DNA from: Prosthecobacter sp.
GTDB taxonomy: Bacteria; Verrucomicrobiota; Verrucomicrobiia; Verrucomicrobiales; Verrucomicrobiaceae
Length of the DNA stretch: 41,607 bases
Direction of reading: 5' to 3'
Assembly (NCBI RefSeq): GCF_020439865.1
Contig: NZ_JAGRPF010000218.1
Location: 1-41,607 of the forward strand
Under the pieces are notes generated by a model. That model saw nothing but the letters and a program-made list of their open reading frames with translations. It did no database searches and was not told where the DNA came from. Below are positions 24,305 to 32,419 of this stretch, in pieces; position 1 is the stretch's first letter, and each line of letters opens with the position of its first letter. The position numbers were made by a program, and so were the translations under genes.

Positions 24305-26302
24305 ATGACCTTTGCCCACGCCCATCTGCTCTGGTTCCTGCTGATCATTCCCGCGCTTGTGGGATTGAAGCTGTGGGTGGATGCGCACGGCTCGCAGGCT
24401 GAACGGCTGTTCACTGCAGCACGGCTTCGCCCGGCGCTCGTGATTGGTCGTTCCCGTTGGAATTCGTGGTTGGTTTACACGCTCTACGCGCTGGCCATGG
24501 CATGCATCATCCTTGCCGTCGCCCAGCCTCGCTGGGGGGAGGAAAAGCTCGAGATCCCGGACAAGGGCCGCAATGTCTTCATCGCCATCGACACCTCGCG
24601 TTCCATGCTCGCACGAGACGTGCAGCCCGACCGCCTGACCCGCGCCCGTCTCGCGGCGCATGATCTGGTCATGGAACTCACGGGGGAACGCGTCGGCCTG
24701 CTGGCCTTTGCCGGACGCGCCTACCTGCAGGCCCCGCTCACCACCGATCACGACGCCATCATCGAGTCCCTGCTTGCCTTTGATCATACGATCATCGAGT
24801 GGGGCGGCAGCAATCTGACCGATCTTCTGGATGTTACTCTCCGTGCCATCAAGACCCTGCCGAAGAGCAATTACGCGCTCGTCATTTTCAGCGACGGCGG
24901 AGATGCGGACGCCAACCTCGTCCCCTACATCCAGCGTCTCACGGCTGCGGGTGTCATCGTCGTCACGGTTGGTGTCGGCACCGAAGGCGGCACGCTCATC
25001 CCGAATCCCGAAGTCGAGGGCGACTATATTCGAGACGAGGCAGGCAACGTGGTGCGTTCGCAGCTTCAAAGCGCCGTGCTTCAGCAACTCGCCGCCGCCA
25101 CTGGCGGACGTTTCCTCAAATTGGGCGTGCAGCCGCTCAACCGCAACACCATCCAGCCCGTGCTCGACCGGCTGACCGAGCAGCAGTCCGCCAACCGCCA
25201 GACTTCGCGTCCGATTGAGCGCTTTGCCTGGCCCCTTGGTCTGGGTATAATCCTGCTCATGCTCGCTTGGATCCTCAGCGCCCTGCCCCGCCCTGCCGCC
25301 CGCCCGGTCATGCTGGCGCTGGCCGCCGCCGCCTTTGCTCCTCCGCCCTCCGCCGAGGCCGCCAGTGTGCACGAGATGTTCGCCTCCATCTTCACGCACA
25401 AGGGTCCGACTCCGGATGAGGCTCGTGAAGCTCTCGCGAATCATAGTCTCGAACGTGCTCGTGATCTCTACGAGAAACTGCTGGATCAGAAAGGGTACGA
25501 CACGGCGGCACGCCAGGAACTGCTCTACGGCCTCGCCACCACCGAGCATGAGCTCACCAACTACGATGGCAGTGTGAAGAACTTCAGCGAAGTATTGCAC
25601 ACGCAGGACAAGCCCCTGCGCGCGCGAGCACACCGCGGCATCGGCCACACGCTTTATGATCAGGGCGCCCGTGGTCTGCAGCAGCAGCCGAAGATCACCA
25701 TCCAGCGCTGGACAGACGCACTGCACCACCTTGATGCAGCTCTCGAACTCGAGCCCGACAACAAAGACGTCAAAGAAAACCGCGATCACGTGGCCAAGAT
25801 GCTTGATCAACTGCGCCAGGCGATGAAGCAGATGGAGGAACAACAGCAGCAGGGACAACAGGGCCAAAAAGGTCAGAAGGGTCAAAAAGGACAAAAAGGC
25901 GAGGAAGGTGAAGGAGATGACGAAGGAAACGCCGGCCAGGAGGGCAGCGACCCCAATGGTCAGGGCGACCCCAAAGAACCCAAGGATGGCAAAGGGGAAA
26001 AGAAGGAGGCGGACGACGGCATCGGCGGAAAAGACGCCAAAGAACTCCCGAAAGGCCGTCTGCAAGCAGCTGACGGAGACAAGGAAGGCCAAAAGGGCAG
26101 CCAGGGTCAGAAGCCCGGCGAGGGCGAAGGCGGCGAGGAGGAGAAGAAAATGGCCAAGGGCGATCCCTCCGACCAGCGCAACCCGCGCACCGGCTACACC
26201 CCGGGTGAGGCCGAAGGCATCATCCGCCAGTACATGGACGAAATCACAGCGCCGCTGACCAATCGCTATCACACCCCGCCCGTGAACAAGAAGGACTGGT
26301 GA
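24305..26302 (+). CDS. BatB VWA protein fused to a BatC-like TPR domain
   Basis: The 665 residues hold two ancestral proteins. Residues 1-330 are BatB: membrane helices at about 7-24 and 55-73, VWA MIDAS DTSRS at 96-100, and helix 311-327. A second hydrophobic segment (333-352, VMLALAAAAFAPPPSAEAA) looks like a signal peptide with a cleavage-like ending. Residues 353-500 then form a BatC-like TPR region. The tail (505-625) is low-complexity, with four GQKG units followed by Gly/Glu/Lys-rich sequence. In Bacteroides batB and batC are separate genes. The tail may be extended and periplasmic. The gene follows batA by 7 bp. Confidence 0.9.
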   Translation: MTFAHAHLLWFLLIIPALVGLKLWVDAHGSQAERLFTAARLRPALVIGRSRWNSWLVYTLYALAMACIILAVAQPRWGEEKLEIPDKGRNVFIAIDTSRSMLARDVQPDRLTRARLAAHDLVMELTGERVGLLAFAGRAYLQAPLTTDHDAIIESLLAFDHTIIEWGGSNLTDLLDVTLRAIKTLPKSNYALVIFSDGGDADANLVPYIQRLTAAGVIVVTVGVGTEGGTLIPNPEVEGDYIRDEAGNVVRSQLQSAVLQQLAAATGGRFLKLGVQPLNRNTIQPVLDRLTEQQSANRQTSRPIERFAWPLGLGIILLMLAWILSALPRPAARPVMLALAAAAFAPPPSAEAASVHEMFASIFTHKGPTPDEAREALANHSLERARDLYEKLLDQKGYDTAARQELLYGLATTEHELTNYDGSVKNFSEVLHTQDKPLRARAHRGIGHTLYDQGARGLQQQPKITIQRWTDALHHLDAALELEPDNKDVKENRDHVAKMLDQLRQAMKQMEEQQQQGQQGQKGQKGQKGQKGEEGEGDDEGNAGQEGSDPNGQGDPKEPKDGKGEKKEADDGIGGKDAKELPKGRLQAADGDKEGQKGSQGQKPGEGEGGEEEKKMAKGDPSDQRNPRTGYTPGEAEGIIRQYMDEITAPLTNRYHTPPVNKKDW

Positions 26303-26315
26303 GCCGCGTGCCGCG

Positions 26316-26450
26316 GCAATGACGAAACCCGAACGACGAGACAAGCCCGAATGACCTTCAAACTCCCACTCCCACCGGCGAAAGCCTTCCCGGCAGCCAA
26401 GGAATGTCATTCCAGCATTCCGCTTTGGAGCTTCATTCCTCATTCCTTCC
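26316..26450. repeat. AATGACGAA-type repeat pair overlapping the batD-E start
   Basis: GCAATGACGAAA (26316-26327) is identical to 658-669. The segment 26433-26445 is an exact inverted match to 673-685. The start codon itself sits in CCCGAATGAC, another copy of the repeat word. The repeat therefore spans the intergenic gap and the first 30 or so codons of the batD-E gene. Confidence 0.5.
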
Positions 26451-28951
26451 TGCTGTTGCTTTTCTTCCTCGTCACTGGCTTCACCAACGCCGCCACCGTC
26501 CGCGCCTACCTCCAGCCTGATCACGCGCACACAGGCGAGGTGGTCAGCTATGTCATCACCGTGCAGAATGGCACGGTGCAAAGTGTGCCCCAGCTGCGCC
26601 TGCCGGTGCAGGTCGGCATGACTTCCGGCCTGTCCAGCTCGCAGAACATCGAGATTCGAGGCACACAGCAGGTATTCTCCACGCAGCTTGCCTGGGGTGT
26701 TGCCGGCACGGAGCCGGGTGAGTTTGTCATTCCTCCACAGGAAGTACTCGTGAACGGGGAGGTTTTAAAAACAAACGAGGTCCGCCTCATCGTCTCCGAA
26801 TCTCCCGCGAACGCCGCACCGCCTGGCACGCCCGAAGACGCCAACATGCCCCTTTTTCAGATCGAAGTCGGCAAGACTGAAGTCTATCAGGGCGAGGTGG
26901 TGCCCATCAGCGCCAGGCTGTTTGTGCCCCGCAGCGTCATGCTGCGCCGGGTGGGTCTCATCGAGGTCGAAAAGAACGATTTCGCCATCGCCCGCTTTCC
27001 GCAGCAGGCAGACCAGGCGAACGAGCGCATCAATGACATCGACTACATCGTCGTCACCTATCGCAGCATGCTCTCCGCCCTGCATGCGGGCGATTTGAAA
27101 GTGGGGCCCGCCACCTGCGAGCTGTTGTTCGAGGTGTATGACGAAAACGCGCAGCGCCAGATGCGCCGTGGCCTGCCGTTTGGCATGATCATGGGCGGTA
27201 CGGAAACCCGCAAGCAGGTGGTCAAAAGCCAGGAGGTGAAGGTCAAGGTGCTGCCGCTTCCCACCGAGGGCAAACCCGCTCACTTCAGCGGCGCCGTCGG
27301 CGATTTTAAAATCACCGCCACCGCCAGCCCCAACGAACTGGCCGTCGGCGACCCTCTGGCCGTGGACATCACCATCGACGGTTCGGGCAACTTTGATGCG
27401 CTCAATCCGCCAAGCCTCATGCCGCCCGACGGCTGGAAGTCCTACCCACCGCGCCGCTACAATGTGGATGGTCCGGTCGATCCCAACCTCACGCCAACGG
27501 CCCACCGCAGCATCGGCTATTCGATGGTCTTTGTGCCGGAGAAGGTTCATGCCGAGCTGCCACCGTTTGAACTGAGCTTCTTCAGCCCTTCGGAGAAGAA
27601 ATACGTCACCGCCCGCACTACGCCGATTCCGCTGCACATCAAACCCGGCACTGTGATCGCCGCTGCGTCCGGCGCGGAAGGAAGCGGTGGAACCGAAGCG
27701 CCGAAGCCGCCCGCCGTTCAACAGCCGAAGCCTCAGATCAGCGACATCCTCATGAATGTTCCTGAAAAGGCCAGCTGGCTGAACACCGCCACCGTGAGCC
27801 CGCCGCTCACCACGAGCGCACGCTTCTGGGCCATTCAGTCCATCCCTGCGGCACTCGTGATCCTCGCCGCGCTCTTCTCCTGGTTTCGTCGTTACCGCGA
27901 GGAGACCACCGGCGGTCTTCGCGGCGAACTCCAGCAGTTGTGGCACGGGCTGGAAGAGAGCGGCCTCGATGATCGTGGCTTCCTGCAGCGTGCAGCACAC
28001 TTCATTCACCGCAGCCAGCCGGGCGCCGTGCAGGACGACGATTTGAAGGAGATCATCCACCGCTACGAAACCCAAAGCTTTACCGCCGCCCCCACGCCCG
28101 ATCAGGTGCTCGGTTCCGGCGAACGCAGCCGCATTCTCTCTACCCTTGCGCCACTGCTGAAGCGCGCCGTTCTTTTTGTCACCGCTTTTGCCACCCTCTC
28201 GCTCAGCGCCGCCGATGAATCACCCGACGAAGTCTATCGTCAGGCACGCGAGGCTCTCGAGAAGGGCAAATTCACCACCGCTCAATACCTCGGCGAGTCG
28301 CTCACAAAACAACAGCCGCCCGCCTTGAGCAGCGCAGTGTTCTCGCTCATCGCCAACGCCCGTTACCGGCAGGAAGATTTTGGCCGCGCGGCGCTGTGGT
28401 ATCAGCGCGCGCAACTGCTGGAACCGCTGAATCCCGAAGTGCGGCAGAATCTGCGACACCTCGATGAGAAGCTGCGCTTCTTCCGCTTTGCCGAAGACTC
28501 GCCATTGATCGAATGGAGCCTGCTGCTCAACAAGAACACCTGGGTCATCGCCGCTTCCGCCGGTGTTTGGCTGATCCTGCTCGCCCTCCTGCGCTGCATT
28601 CTCACCTCAGGGCGCAAATCCCCGGGCGGAGCCTGTGCGCTGATGCTCACCATCATCGGACTCGTCGTGTTCATTCCTTCGGCAACCTTTGCCGCCGTCC
28701 GGCCCCCGCCCGGTGACCGGGTGAAAGACATCATGGTCGTCACCACACGCGGCGTCAGCGCCTTCACCGCCGCCACGCTGACGTCTGGCAGTGTCATCGA
28801 CATTCCCGCAGGCAGCCAGATCCGCCTGCTCGAAAAACGCGGCGCCTGGAGCTACGTCGAAATCCCCAGCGGTACCGATCCCGTTCGCGGCTGGATCGAA
28901 TCCACCACCTACACGCCCCTGTGGCCGTGGAATGTGATGCTCGTGCCTTGA
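26351..28951 (+). CDS. BatD fused to BatE-like TPR and SH3-like domains
   Basis: The 866-residue product combines several parts. After a signal segment (about 31-47, SFLLLLFFLVTGFTNA), BatD-type beta-sandwich domains extend to about 480 (VRAYLQPDHAHTGEVVSY near the start). A membrane helix (about 492-510) and a helical cytoplasmic region to about 600 follow. A second signal-like hydrophobic segment (about 602-620, AVLFVTAFATLSLSAADE) precedes a TPR region (625-705), two membrane helices (731-751, 760-783) and a C-terminal SH3-like domain (790-860, GSQIRLLEKRGAWSYVEI). The last three parts are BatE. The ATG is the only good start, although it lies in a dispersed repeat. It ends the Bat operon. 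Confidence 0.88.
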   Translation: MTFKLPLPPAKAFPAAKECHSSIPLWSFIPHSFLLLLFFLVTGFTNAATVRAYLQPDHAHTGEVVSYVITVQNGTVQSVPQLRLPVQVGMTSGLSSSQNIEIRGTQQVFSTQLAWGVAGTEPGEFVIPPQEVLVNGEVLKTNEVRLIVSESPANAAPPGTPEDANMPLFQIEVGKTEVYQGEVVPISARLFVPRSVMLRRVGLIEVEKNDFAIARFPQQADQANERINDIDYIVVTYRSMLSALHAGDLKVGPATCELLFEVYDENAQRQMRRGLPFGMIMGGTETRKQVVKSQEVKVKVLPLPTEGKPAHFSGAVGDFKITATASPNELAVGDPLAVDITIDGSGNFDALNPPSLMPPDGWKSYPPRRYNVDGPVDPNLTPTAHRSIGYSMVFVPEKVHAELPPFELSFFSPSEKKYVTARTTPIPLHIKPGTVIAAASGAEGSGGTEAPKPPAVQQPKPQISDILMNVPEKASWLNTATVSPPLTTSARFWAIQSIPAALVILAALFSWFRRYREETTGGLRGELQQLWHGLEESGLDDRGFLQRAAHFIHRSQPGAVQDDDLKEIIHRYETQSFTAAPTPDQVLGSGERSRILSTLAPLLKRAVLFVTAFATLSLSAADESPDEVYRQAREALEKGKFTTAQYLGESLTKQQPPALSSAVFSLIANARYRQEDFGRAALWYQRAQLLEPLNPEVRQNLRHLDEKLRFFRFAEDSPLIEWSLLLNKNTWVIAASAGVWLILLALLRCILTSGRKSPGGACALMLTIIGLVVFIPSATFAAVRPPPGDRVKDIMVVTTRGVSAFTAATLTSGSVIDIPAGSQIRLLEKRGAWSYVEIPSGTDPVRGWIESTTYTPLWPWNVMLVP

Positions 28952-28984
28952 TTCCAACTCGCCCCATTGCGGGAACCATCAGGC

Positions 28985-29518
28985 TCAGGCCCCCGGCGAA
29001 GCAGACGAGCTCCCGCCACCGCCCGTACCTGGACGGCTGCCCGCCTCACGGTCGAGAACGAGAAGGCTCGCGGCATCGTTGCCGGCAAGCTTGAGGCGCT
29101 CGAGCATGTCACCCACGGTTTTCTCCTCCTCCATCTGCTCGTTGAGGAACCAGAGCAGCAGGTTTTTGGAAGCGTGATCTTTGACTTGCTCAGCCACCTC
29201 GAAGAGATCGTTGATCTGCTGTGTCACCTTTTGCTCCTGCTTCAAGCTGTGCTGGAACACATCGATGGGCGATTTGAAATCCGCCTTCGGCTTGGCGATG
29301 GGCTGAAGCTCGACCTTGGCGTCGCGGTCGACGAGGTACTGGTAGAACTTCAGCGCGTGCATGGTCTCCTCGCGGCTCTGGGTGAACATCCACTGCGCGA
29401 AGCCGGAATACGGTGTCTGCTCGAACCACGCGGCCATGGCGAGGTAGACGTAGCTGGAGGACATTTCGTTGTTGATCTGCTCGTTGAGCAGCTTGGTAAG
29501 TTTGGGATTGAGTGTCAT
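28985..29518 (-). CDS. Ferritin (non-heme, FtnA type)
   Basis: A 177-residue ferritin with the di-iron ligands expected of FtnA: Glu in LNEQINNEMSSSYVY, the EETMHA pair with its His, the KDHASKNLLLW glutamate region and NEQMEEEKTVGDML. It stores iron as ferric oxide inside a 24-subunit shell. The first 157 residues match a full ferritin. The remaining 20 form an unusual Gly/Ser/Pro-rich tail (PGTGGGGSSSASPG). The gene is divergent from the MFS transporter gene. A perfect palindrome GACGCGCGTC (29519-29528) abuts the start codon. Confidence 0.94.
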   Translation of the reverse strand: MTLNPKLTKLLNEQINNEMSSSYVYLAMAAWFEQTPYSGFAQWMFTQSREETMHALKFYQYLVDRDAKVELQPIAKPKADFKSPIDVFQHSLKQEQKVTQQINDLFEVAEQVKDHASKNLLLWFLNEQMEEEKTVGDMLERLKLAGNDAASLLVLDREAGSRPGTGGGGSSSASPGA

Positions 29519-29683
29519 GACGCGCGTCGTGGTTGAGGTTCGATGTCATTGAACCAGCAGCCTGAACACGATGCAAGGGGGCAGCTTGGCTTTTTGCCGG
29601 GCTGAGTAAGCAGATCCTGAAAGGGTTGGCGGACGATTTGCTTTCCTTTGCGCCGCCCTGCGCCACGATCAGAGTCTTCCGCG

Positions 29684-30952
29684 ATGCTTCATTCCGCCGC
29701 ATCTTCACATCACCCGCATCACCCGCAGGTCGTGCGGCGGAACTTTCTCTGCCATTGTCTCGAGGGCGGACTTTACATGGGCGGAGCAGCCTTTCTCCAG
29801 CCGGAGACTGTGATGCCGAAAATGGTGGAACAGCTCGGCGGGCGCTCCGGCGTGATCGCAATCATGCCCGCCATCCTCCCGGCGGCCTTTGCTGTGGCCG
29901 GTCTGTTTGTGTCTCCGCTGGTGGAGAAAATGACCCGGTTCAAACCATGGGTGATGAGTTTTGGGCTGCTGCAACGGCTCCCCTATCTCATCACCGGCCT
30001 GCTGCTGTGGTTCTGGCAGGATGCCGGTCCATGGCTGCTGCCGTTGGTGGTGCTGACACCCGTCGTTTCCGGCCTCATCGGCGGCGTGGGTGTGGTGGCC
30101 TGGATGGAGATGGTCACACGCATGGTGCCGGAGCGCATCCGCGCCGCCGGCTGGGCCGCACGTTACATCACCCAGGCCTGCATTGGGATGGTGGCGGGAG
30201 CGGTGATCCACACCGTGCTGACTCATGCGCCCGGACAGCGCGGCTACGCCGTGCTTCATCTGATCACGTTCGGCTTTCTATTCCTGTCATGGCTCTCGCA
30301 GTCGTTCATGCGTGAACTGCCGGCGGCCCATCATTACCATCCGCACACGGGCAGCTACTGGAGTTATTTGCGCAGCCTGCCCGGTCTGCTGGGCTCGCAG
30401 CCTCAGCTTCTAAGGCTTATTGCCGCGAGGTTCACCGGGATGGGCTACCTGATGGTCGTTTCGTTCCTCACCCTGCACGCACTGCACACCACCGGCAGAC
30501 CGGAGGCGGACGAAGGGCATTTTGTTTCGTTCCAGAACATCGGTACGATCCTCGGCAGCATGCTCGCGGCGTGGCTGGGCTATCACAGCGGGGGCAAGGT
30601 GCTGATCATCCTCTCACGCATCGTCTGTGTGACGATGTGCGTCTGGGTGTGCCTCACTCAATCCTTCAGTGGCTTCACCGCGGCCTACTTCGTTCTCGGA
30701 TTCGGACTGTTCCTGGACCGCGTGGGCGATCTGACGCTCACCGCCGAGCTCTGCCCGCCGGAGCGCCGTTCCACGCTTCAGGCCATCTTGGGATTCTGCA
30801 ATGTGTGGTCTCTCATGCTGGCAACGAGCCTGGGCGGTGCCATCTACGCGATGAGCGGTTCGTTTTACCTCGTCGCAGGCCTCGCGGCAGTGATGTCGCT
30901 CGTTTCCATCCTGATCCTTCGTGGCATTCCCGAACCGCGCGGTCAAAGCTGA
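29684..30952 (+). CDS. MFS transporter
   Basis: A 422-residue protein with about twelve hydrophobic helices spread over its length. It contains GGLYMGGAAFLQPETVMPKM in the first helix, a central cytoplasmic loop (residues 208-230, with HHYHPHTGSYWSYL) and the late FGLFLDRVGDLTLTAELCPPERRSTLQAI. This is the MFS pattern, but neither substrate nor subfamily can be named. I chose the ATG at 29684 because the His-rich start (HHPHHPQ) then directly precedes the first helix. Starting at 29648 would add 12 Arg/Ser-rich residues. Confidence 0.85.
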   Translation: MLHSAASSHHPHHPQVVRRNFLCHCLEGGLYMGGAAFLQPETVMPKMVEQLGGRSGVIAIMPAILPAAFAVAGLFVSPLVEKMTRFKPWVMSFGLLQRLPYLITGLLLWFWQDAGPWLLPLVVLTPVVSGLIGGVGVVAWMEMVTRMVPERIRAAGWAARYITQACIGMVAGAVIHTVLTHAPGQRGYAVLHLITFGFLFLSWLSQSFMRELPAAHHYHPHTGSYWSYLRSLPGLLGSQPQLLRLIAARFTGMGYLMVVSFLTLHALHTTGRPEADEGHFVSFQNIGTILGSMLAAWLGYHSGGKVLIILSRIVCVTMCVWVCLTQSFSGFTAAYFVLGFGLFLDRVGDLTLTAELCPPERRSTLQAILGFCNVWSLMLATSLGGAIYAMSGSFYLVAGLAAVMSLVSILILRGIPEPRGQS

Positions 30953-30961
30953 ACCCTCCGC

Positions 30962-31336
30962 TCATTCCGCGCACTCGATCGTGGCCCGCATGGAGACCTT
31001 GCACTCCGGCACGCGTGGATCAGGACCGTACTCTTCGATCTGCTGCTGCCGCAGTTCGGCCAGCTCCTTGTGCACAGTCGCCACAATCACACGCCCCCGG
31101 TCATTCACCTCATCCGCCATGCGTTTGCCGAGCTCCCGCGGGTGGCCAAAGATCGTGTTCAGCATATCGATCACATATTCGAACGAGTGAACCTCGTCAT
31201 CCAGCAGGATGACATGCCACGGCGGCTCCAACGCGGGCGGCGCAGTCTGAGGCTGCTCACGCGGCCGGTGCGGAGCTACCCGCGGTCTCGGAGCCACGGG
31301 TGAAGTGGCGCAGCGGATGTCAGCGGGGAGGATCAT
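30962..31336 (-). CDS. clpS: ClpS, adaptor of the Clp protease (N-end rule)
   Basis: The 124-residue product has a ClpS core from about residue 39: PWHVILLDDEVHSFEYVIDML, which forms the N-degron pocket, then FGHPRELGKRMADEVNDRGR and VATVHKELAELRQQQI. ClpS delivers proteins with destabilising N-terminal residues to ClpA. The N-terminal 38 residues are Pro/Arg-rich and probably flexible, as in other ClpS proteins. A hairpin GGGGCA/TGCCCC (31338-31354) lies just upstream of the ATG and could hinder ribosome access, so an internal GTG start is possible. No clpA is nearby. Confidence 0.93.
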   Translation of the reverse strand: MILPADIRCATSPVAPRPRVAPHRPREQPQTAPPALEPPWHVILLDDEVHSFEYVIDMLNTIFGHPRELGKRMADEVNDRGRVIVATVHKELAELRQQQIEEYGPDPRVPECKVSMRATIECAE

Positions 31337-31474
31337 CGGGGCACACTATGCCCCAGCCGCATCATCTCTCAAGCGCACTCACCACGCGCCTGAGACTGCG
31401 AATTGATCCGCGATCTTTGTGCTGGAGAAAGTGAATGCTTGCCCGGAGGCGGGGGAGCATGGCAGTCTTGATGC

Positions 31475-31732
31475 ATGAATCCTTCCATCTGCCGCACTCT
31501 CAGCACGATCTGTTTTCAGGCGGGCATGCTCTCCATCGTCCTCTCCATCTGGAGCTGGTGGTTCTTCAACGGCGACTCGCCGGAGCAGGAAGCCCATGCG
31601 GAACGTTTTGGCATCTTCATCGGCCTGTGGGCGCCCACTCTGCTGATCCTTTCGAACCGCTTTGACCGCTATGCCGACAAGGCCAGGGAACTGCCTGGTT
31701 TGAAGGACGATGACAAAACGGACGAATCCTGA
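31475..31732 (+). CDS. Small two-helix membrane protein, unknown
   Basis: An 85-residue protein with hydrophobic segments at about 15-30 (AGMLSIVLSIWSWWFF) and 46-60 (FGIFIGLWAPTLLIL), and a charged C-terminus. No family is recognised. It may start at the Met at residue 18 instead. It is convergent with the gene at 31749, with 16 bp between the stops. The clean pattern of two helices followed by an Asp/Lys tail argues that it is a real gene. Confidence 0.55.
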   Translation: MNPSICRTLSTICFQAGMLSIVLSIWSWWFFNGDSPEQEAHAERFGIFIGLWAPTLLILSNRFDRYADKARELPGLKDDDKTDES

Positions 31733-31748
31733 TCCTGTCCGCGGACGA

Positions 31749-32294
31749 TCACATCGGCTCGCGGCCCGTCTCTTCGACGAACTGCTGATGCAGCACCTTG
31801 TAGGCCTGCTGCCACTCGTCCACCACCCGCTGCAGTTCCATCACCTGCTTTTCCAGCGTGGCAATGCGTGACTGCTGCATGACGTCTCCCCCGCCGATTT
31901 TCTCATCGTTCCTGCCCGTGCCCACAAAAGTCGTGGCCGCGCTGCGGATGTGATGCGGACTGGCCTGGAACCATGAGAGATCCGCAAGCCTTGCCTCCTT
32001 GTTGTCGAGACAGTTGATGATCGTGACGTTCTCGTCGATCTCGCCGGTGGCCAGAAACTCTTGAATCGTCGCAACGTTTGTCGGCCCATAGAGGTAGTTG
32101 TCCGGCATCTGCACCAGCAGATCCATCTGCAGTTCTGGAATCATCGGGGCCCGCTGCCAGCTCATGCGATTGTCGCTGGAGATCTTGTCGAGCGGGGAGA
32201 TCTTCGCATCCGCAGCCCAGCCACGCAGGGTTTCCAGACTTTTCGCTTCGTAAACTTCTTTGTCCGAGGCTTTGAGCAGATGCCAGGTGTGCAT
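31749..32294 (-). CDS. Unknown protein with GYF_2-like repeats and a C-terminal coiled coil
   Basis: A 181-residue soluble protein. Two segments have the pattern of GYF_2-type domains: W..LKASDKEVYEAKSLETLRGWAADAKISP followed by DKISSDNRMSWQRA, and PDNYLYGPTNVATIQEFLATGEI. These motifs put a short glycine-containing strand before a helix and 'W-A/T' turn. The end (about 140-175, RIATLEKQVMELQRVVDEW) is a likely coiled coil. The family assignment is tentative. The open frame extends to 32432, but that part overlaps the divergent gene antisense and is unlike the rest, so I chose the ATG at 32294. Confidence 0.65.
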   Translation of the reverse strand: MHTWHLLKASDKEVYEAKSLETLRGWAADAKISPLDKISSDNRMSWQRAPMIPELQMDLLVQMPDNYLYGPTNVATIQEFLATGEIDENVTIINCLDNKEARLADLSWFQASPHHIRSAATTFVGTGRNDEKIGGGDVMQQSRIATLEKQVMELQRVVDEWQQAYKVLHQQFVEETGREPM

Positions 32295-32419
32295 GGGAGC
32301 ATGATAATCAAATTCCAGCGTCCGCGCAAAGCTCAAAGTGTGAGCAGTGCAAAACTCCACGTGCGGACGTGGCCTTTTCGCAAGGCGGCGTCCCCGGGCA
32401 TCGTTTAAACGCGCCCCAC

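Noticed and set aside
24179..26581. An 800-codon open frame antisense to batA/batB
   Set aside because: The composition is low-complexity and mirrors the sense codons; no signal or domain is seen.
29519..29528. Perfect palindrome GACGCGCGTC beside the ferritin start as an operator
   Set aside because: Ten-base GC palindromes occur often by chance in this composition and it does not resemble a Fur box.
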